From an uncultured Clostridia bacterium (GTDB taxonomy: Bacteria; Bacillota; Clostridia; Christensenellales; Aristaeellaceae): DNA of 8,868 nt. The notes beneath the pieces are model-generated. The model was not told the origin of the DNA, searched no databases, and saw only the letters and a list, made by a program, of their open reading frames with translations. Position numbers and translations under genes: made by a program. Positions 5,508 to 8,868 of the stretch are shown one piece after another. Every line of letters begins with the position of its first letter. Within the stretch, counting starts at the first letter, position 1. The stretch covers positions 1-8,868 of the forward strand of contig CALGYL010000169.1 of assembly GCA_937934775.1 (NCBI GenBank). The letters run 5' to 3'.

Positions 5508-6644
5508 ATGGACAAACAAGGCGTCAGCAACATCTCGGTCAAGCGCCTCAACATGCGGGCGGTGTTTTTTTACCTCATGGAGCGCGGATCGGCGTCGGTG
5601 CGCGATCTCTCCGTGGCGCTTGACATGAGCGCGCCAACGGTCATTCAGAACCTGAACGAGCTGACCGAGCGGAAACTGGTCGTCATCGAGGGCATGCGTG
5701 AGTCCACCGGCGGGCGCAAGGCCCGCGCCTATAATGTCAATGACCGCGCCTGCTTCGCGGCAGGCTTGGATGTGACCCGCGCCGACGTCAGCCTCGCTAT
5801 CCTCGGCCTGAGAGGACAGGCGGTGCTGAACGCAAAATCCCGGCTGCCCTTCAGTGATCGCCCGGAATACTACGAAAAGGTTGGCCGCTTTCTTAGCGAC
5901 CATCTGGAAAAGGCGGGCGTAGTGCCGGAGGAGCTGGTGGGCGTGGGCATTTCGCTGCCCGCGATCATCGCGGGTGATGGCCAGTCCACCACCAACGCCG
6001 ACCCGCTGGGGAAACGCATCGTCCAGCTGCATAGCTTCAAACAGTACATCCCGCGGCCCTGCCGCCTGCTCAACGATGCCAACGCCGGCGGCTACGCCGA
6101 ATTCTGGGCGGGCAATCCCATCGGGAGCAGGCAGGGACTAAAAAACCTGGTGTACCTGTCGGTCAGCAACACCGTCGGCGGGTCTATACTGATCGAGGGG
6201 CGCATGTTCGGGGGCGATGATCAGCATTCTGCCGAGTTCGGCCATATGACGCTGGTTCCGAATGGCAAGTTCTGCTATTGCGGCCAAAAGGGCTGCGCCT
6301 ATTGCTACGTCAACACGAGGATTCTTTCGGACGTGGGCGGCACGCTGGAGGGATTCTTCCGGCAGCTGAAGAAGGACGACGAAAACGCCCGCGCGGTCTG
6401 GGACAAGTATCTGGGGCATCTGGCGCTCCTAATCAACAACATTCGCTGCGCCTACGACTGCGAAGTGGTGGTGGGGGGTTACCTGGGCAGGTTTCTGCCG
6501 CCCTATCTGGAGGAACTGCGGACCCGCACGGCGGTGCGCAATATCTTCGAGCGGTCGGGCCAGTACGTGCGCGTAAGCGCCCAGACGGGCGCGGCGATGG
6601 GCGCGGCGCTCACCTGCCTGCACAGCTTCATCGAGGAGATTTGA
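5508..6644 (+). CDS. ROK-family transcriptional regulator (XylR/NagC-like)
   Basis: A regulator with an N-terminal winged helix-turn-helix (about 16-76; SVRDLSVALDMSAPTVIQNL, wing STGGRKARAY) and a C-terminal ROK sugar-binding domain (about 82-378). ROK regulators usually bind a sugar or sugar phosphate and release DNA. The ROK zinc site is visible as H246 (EFGHM), C256, C258 and C263 (CYCGQKGC), and the sugar-site Asp is D190 in LLNDAN. The kinase DxGGT phosphate loop is replaced by D88-VTRA, so this is a regulator, not a kinase. After GC the usual Glu is Tyr. I chose ATG 5508 (378 residues) over 5475 because 5475 lies inside the -10 box; ATG 5490 is possible. The ribosome binding site is weak (AAGGCGAG). 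The gene follows the polyol dehydrogenase and leads a four-gene cluster, so it may control both; the ligand is unknown. Confidence 0.88.
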   Translation: MDKQGVSNISVKRLNMRAVFFYLMERGSASVRDLSVALDMSAPTVIQNLNELTERKLVVIEGMRESTGGRKARAYNVNDRACFAAGLDVTRADVSLAILGLRGQAVLNAKSRLPFSDRPEYYEKVGRFLSDHLEKAGVVPEELVGVGISLPAIIAGDGQSTTNADPLGKRIVQLHSFKQYIPRPCRLLNDANAGGYAEFWAGNPIGSRQGLKNLVYLSVSNTVGGSILIEGRMFGGDDQHSAEFGHMTLVPNGKFCYCGQKGCAYCYVNTRILSDVGGTLEGFFRQLKKDDENARAVWDKYLGHLALLINNIRCAYDCEVVVGGYLGRFLPPYLEELRTRTAVRNIFERSGQYVRVSAQTGAAMGAALTCLHSFIEEI

Positions 6645-6654
6645 GGAGAAATTT

Positions 6655-7143
6655 ATGCAGCCCGTTCCGGCTACCCTTTGCCACCTGGACACCGTTCTGG
6701 ACATCGTGCAGGGCACCATCCAGGCCATATACCCGGCCTATTATCCACAGGGCGCGATCGAGTTCTTTCTGGATTACCACGCCCGGGAAGCCATCGGAAA
6801 GGCGATCGAGCGCGGCGAGGTCTACCTGTTTGAGGAAGGGGGCGAATTTGTCGCCACCGGCAGCAGGGAAGGGGACTACCTTACGCGGCTGTTCGTACTG
6901 CCCCGGCATCAAGGAAAGGGGATTGGCAGCCGCGTCATGGATTTTCTGGAGGCGCAGGTGTTTCAGGAGTACGACGAGGCGCGGCTGGATGCGTCGCTCC
7001 CCGCGGTGGAACTGTACCTGAAGCGCGGATATATCATCGCCGCCTACCGGCGGGAGCGCACCTTCCGAGATCACTACCTTTGTTATATGGACATGAGAAA
7101 GAGGCGGCCGGACTGTCTTATGACGCCCGGCGCGCATGAATGA
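6655..7143 (+). CDS. GNAT family N-acetyltransferase
   Basis: A 162-residue protein with the GNAT fold, which transfers acetyl from acetyl-CoA to an amine. The acetyl-CoA pyrophosphate loop is clear: LTRLFVLPRHQGKGIGSRVM (about residues 76-95) with R84-x-x-G87-x-G89. The preceding strand is short (GGEFVATGSREGDY). The C-terminal half has AVELYLKRGYIIAAY, the usual family segment (LYxKxGF) that closes the acceptor site. The substrate cannot be told. The start has GAGGAG six bases upstream, only 10 bases after the ROK stop, so the two are surely cotranscribed and probably translationally coupled. The C-terminal tail RKRRPDCLMTPGAHE is variable. Nothing links it by sequence to polyol metabolism. 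Confidence 0.9.
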   Translation: MQPVPATLCHLDTVLDIVQGTIQAIYPAYYPQGAIEFFLDYHAREAIGKAIERGEVYLFEEGGEFVATGSREGDYLTRLFVLPRHQGKGIGSRVMDFLEAQVFQEYDEARLDASLPAVELYLKRGYIIAAYRRERTFRDHYLCYMDMRKRRPDCLMTPGAHE

Positions 7144-7167
7144 ACCTGGCGATGCGATACGGCCAAT

Positions 7168-7181
7168 GCCGGAATTCCGGC
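7168..7181. repeat. 14-bp perfect palindrome GCCGGAATTCCGGC
   Basis: This self-complementary site lies in the 55-base gap between the acetyltransferase gene and the ygiD-like gene, seven bases before its ribosome binding site. It could be a protein-binding site or an mRNA hairpin near the start codon, or be chance at this GC content. No T-run follows. Confidence 0.4.
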
Positions 7182-7198
7182 CAAAGCGAGGGAAAATA

Positions 7199-7960
7199 AT
7201 GAAAATGCCGGTTCTGTTCGTCGGCCACGGTTCGCCGATGAACGCCATTGAGGACAACGAATTCTCCAGGACATGGCGGGCGCTTGGCGAAGCGCTGCCC
7301 AGGCCCCGCGCGATTCTTGCGGTGTCCGCCCATTGGTATGTGTCAGGTACGCGGGTGAACGCGGCCGCGCAGATGCGCCAGATCTACGACATGTACGGCT
7401 TTCCGCAGCCGCTTTATCAATTGAAGTATCCCGCGCCGGGCGCGCCGGAACTGGCCGCGCAGGTGATGGAGCTTTTACCGGAGGCGGTGCAGGACGGCAG
7501 TTGGGGCATCGATCACGGAAGCTGGTCGGTTTTGTGCCACATGTTTCCGGCCGCGGACGTGCCTGTGACGCAACTCAGCATTGACCACAATGCGCCTCCG
7601 GACGCCCACTATCGGATGGGACAGGCGCTGAAACCCCTGCGGGAGGACGGCGTCCTGATCCTGGCCAGAGGCAACGTGGTACACAATCTTGGGCGGGTGG
7701 ATTGGGACAGGGAGGGCGGCCTGCCTTGGGCGGACGAGTTTGACGAGTACGTCTGCCGCGCGGTTTTGGAAGACCGGCCGCAGGATGTCGTGCATTCTGA
7801 GCGCGCCGGGCACAGCGCCCGGGAGGCATTCCCAACGCCCGATCACTTCTATCCGCTCCTGTACGCGCTGGGCGCCCGGGAGCCGGGCGATGCGGCGCAG
7901 GTTTTCTGCAAAAAGCGGGTGCTGGGTTCCCTGTCCATGACCGGCTACCGGTTCGGCTGA
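7199..7960 (+). CDS. ygiD: LigB/YgiD-type extradiol dioxygenase family protein (4,5-DOPA dioxygenase-like)
   Basis: The 253 residues match the YgiD/DODA branch of the class III extradiol dioxygenases, metal enzymes that open catechol rings with O2. Motifs in order: VGHGSPMNA (residues 8-16), SAHWYVSG (43-50), YGFPQPLYQLKYPAPG (66-81), GIDHGSWSVL (103-112), GNVVHNLG (158-165), TPDHFYPLLYALGA (213-226) and GSLSMTGYRFG at the end. Metal ligands by family alignment are H10, H45 and H216; H106 and H162 are also conserved. The frame is open from 7136, but the ATG at 7199 has GAGGG six bases upstream and begins at the family start; the earlier ATG overlaps the acetyltransferase gene. The true substrate of bacterial YgiD proteins is uncertain, and O2 use would be odd if the host is a strict anaerobe. 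It lies 55 bases after the acetyltransferase gene in the same cluster. Confidence 0.9.
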   Translation: MKMPVLFVGHGSPMNAIEDNEFSRTWRALGEALPRPRAILAVSAHWYVSGTRVNAAAQMRQIYDMYGFPQPLYQLKYPAPGAPELAAQVMELLPEAVQDGSWGIDHGSWSVLCHMFPAADVPVTQLSIDHNAPPDAHYRMGQALKPLREDGVLILARGNVVHNLGRVDWDREGGLPWADEFDEYVCRAVLEDRPQDVVHSERAGHSAREAFPTPDHFYPLLYALGAREPGDAAQVFCKKRVLGSLSMTGYRFG

Positions 7961-7989
7961 TGCGGGTACATCCGGAAGGGGGAAAGACA

Positions 7990-8700
7990 TTGAAGCTGGT
8001 GATGGTGCACGGGAGCAATCACCGGGGGAACACCTGGCATTTTGCGGATCTCTTCCGCGAGGTGCTTGCCAGGCGCTGTCCGCTGGAAACTCAGGAATTC
8101 TTCCTGCCCAGGGACATGCCGGAGCTATGCCTTGGGTGCTTCTCCTGCTTTGTAAACGGTGAGCATACCTGCCCCCACGCGGCCAAAGTCGCGCCCATCG
8201 CGGAGGCGACCGCCGAGGCCGATTTGGTCGTTTTGACCTCGCCGGTCTACGCGCTGGACGTCAGCGGCAGTATGAAGACGATGCTGGATCATTTGTGCTA
8301 TCGCTGGATCGTTCACCGCCCCGATCCGAGGATGTTCGGGAAAATTGGGCTGACGGTTTCGACCACAGCGGGCGCGGGACTCGGCGGCGCGACCAAGGCC
8401 ATGCGAAACAGCCTGCGCTTCTGGGGTGTCCGGCACGCGTTTTCCATGAAGCTGGCCGTGGCGGCCATCGGATGGAACGAAGTGTCTGAGAAAAACCGGA
8501 TGCGCATGCAACGTCAGGCGGAGAAGGCGGCGGACCGCGTGCTTCGGGCGGCGCACCGGCGCTTCGGTTCTCCGGTTCGGCGAATTGCGTTTCTAGGCAT
8601 TCGGTCGGCGATGCAAAAAGGCGCCTGGAACGAGCGTGACCGGGAACATTGGAAGGAAAAAGGTTGGCTGAAGGGCGTTAACCCATTTCGAAACGCGTAA
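7990..8700 (+). CDS. Flavodoxin-fold NAD(P)H-dependent oxidoreductase, iron-sulfur flavoprotein-like
   Basis: A 236-residue flavoprotein of the NADPH-dependent FMN reductase superfamily. The FMN phosphate loop is GSNHRGNT (residues 8-15), followed by ADLVVLTSPVYALDVSGSMKTMLDH (77-101), the usual flavin and substrate region, and GLTVSTTAGAG (120-130). Between them is C47-x2-C50-x2-C53-x7-C61, which fits the compact Cx2Cx2Cx4-7C motif that binds a 4Fe-4S cluster in archaeal iron-sulfur flavoprotein (Isf). The C-terminal 60 residues are Arg/Lys/Trp-rich (ending KEKGWLKGVNPFRNA). I chose the TTG at 7990 because a strong GGAAGGGGG site precedes it by about seven bases and the family begins KLVMVHGS. 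An ATG at 7960 overlaps the ygiD-like stop (TGATG) and could be used by coupling, adding ten residues. Last gene of the cluster, probably an electron carrier or reductase; partners unknown. Confidence 0.86.
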   Translation: MKLVMVHGSNHRGNTWHFADLFREVLARRCPLETQEFFLPRDMPELCLGCFSCFVNGEHTCPHAAKVAPIAEATAEADLVVLTSPVYALDVSGSMKTMLDHLCYRWIVHRPDPRMFGKIGLTVSTTAGAGLGGATKAMRNSLRFWGVRHAFSMKLAVAAIGWNEVSEKNRMRMQRQAEKAADRVLRAAHRRFGSPVRRIAFLGIRSAMQKGAWNERDREHWKEKGWLKGVNPFRNA

Positions 8701-8778
8701 ACCTGATGCGCATGATCACATGGGGAGCCGCTTGAGTTCGTGATATCAAGCCGTTCTGAGGAAGTGTTTTCAAAGAAT

Positions 8779-8803
8779 AACCCGGCGCGTTTCGCGCCGG
8801 GTT
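8779..8803. terminator. Strong hairpin terminator at the end of the ROK gene cluster
   Basis: An 11-bp perfect inverted repeat (AACCCGGCGCG at 8779-8789, CGCGCCGGGTT at 8793-8803) with a TTT loop, followed by GAGTTTT. It lies about 80 bases after the flavoprotein stop. Nothing else is recognisable in the 78 bases between. It may also serve the leftward gene that ends at 8825. Confidence 0.85.
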
Positions 8804-8824
8804 GAGTTTTGTATGAGACTTGAA

Positions 8825-8868
8825 TCAGTCCGCGGTCTCTACCACCACGCGCCAGGAGGAGCCGATGC
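8825..8868 (-). CDS. C-terminal end of a leftward gene (13 residues visible)
   Basis: On the minus strand the frame entering at the right edge reads IGSSWRVVVETAD and then TGA at 8827-8825. This is a plausible protein end, and the hairpin at 8779-8803 lies just after it in that direction. Thirteen residues are too few to name a family, and the frame could be chance. Confidence 0.4.
   Translation of the reverse strand, partial: IGSSWRVVVETAD

Noticed and set aside
6628..7257. Minus-strand open frame of 209 codons
   Set aside because: It is antisense to the acetyltransferase gene and the start of the ygiD-like gene, with no family features.
1..8868. tRNA, rRNA, CRISPR, transposase, phage or toxin-antitoxin genes
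   Set aside because: I looked for these on both strands and saw none; no regularly spaced repeats, no recombinase motifs and no terminal inverted repeats framing a cargo.

Overview
This window looks like a piece of a high-GC (roughly 60% by eye) Firmicutes chromosome, most likely an uncultured or gut-type member of the Clostridia. The evidence is the gene order rpmB / yloU / fakA(yloV) / recG, the strong AGGAGG-type ribosome binding sites, TTG starts, and near-consensus sigma-A promoters. No species can be named from the sequence alone. I found no rRNA, tRNA, CRISPR array, integrase or insertion sequence.

Left part (1-3600) is conserved housekeeping. A divergent promoter pair near 3167-3284 drives rpmB (ribosomal protein L28) to the right. 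To the left it drives a compact operon: yloU (Asp23/Gls24 family), fakA (fatty-acid kinase ATP-binding subunit, TTG start), then recG, whose start codon overlaps the fakA stop (TAATG). Only the first 370 residues of recG lie in the window. RecG and FakA are both masked by long antisense open frames that are not genes. A bidirectional hairpin terminator (3562-3594) separates rpmB from the next leftward gene.

The middle (3620-5345) holds a leftward gene for a small uncharacterised protein of 84 residues. After it comes a 346-base intergenic region with a near-perfect promoter, a cre/LacI-type palindrome over the expected transcription start, and a leader of about 158 bases. That leader precedes a zinc-dependent sorbitol/xylitol-type dehydrogenase. 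A bipartite hairpin probably ends this transcript.

The right part (5345-8810) is a rightward four-gene cluster: a ROK-family transcriptional regulator, a GNAT acetyltransferase, a LigB/YgiD-type extradiol dioxygenase homologue, and a flavoprotein of the NAD(P)H-dependent FMN reductase / iron-sulfur flavoprotein type. It ends at a strong hairpin terminator (8779-8803). A leftward gene probably ends just inside the right edge, with only its last 13 residues visible.

The ROK regulator is the obvious candidate to control the adjacent polyol dehydrogenase and its own operon in response to a sugar or polyol; that is inference from position. I see no clear new multi-gene defence or mobile system. 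The points most worth checking are the Cx2Cx2Cx7C motif in the last flavoprotein, the operator and long leader in front of the dehydrogenase, the repeat-containing segment 5279-5462, and the uncharacterised 84-residue protein.
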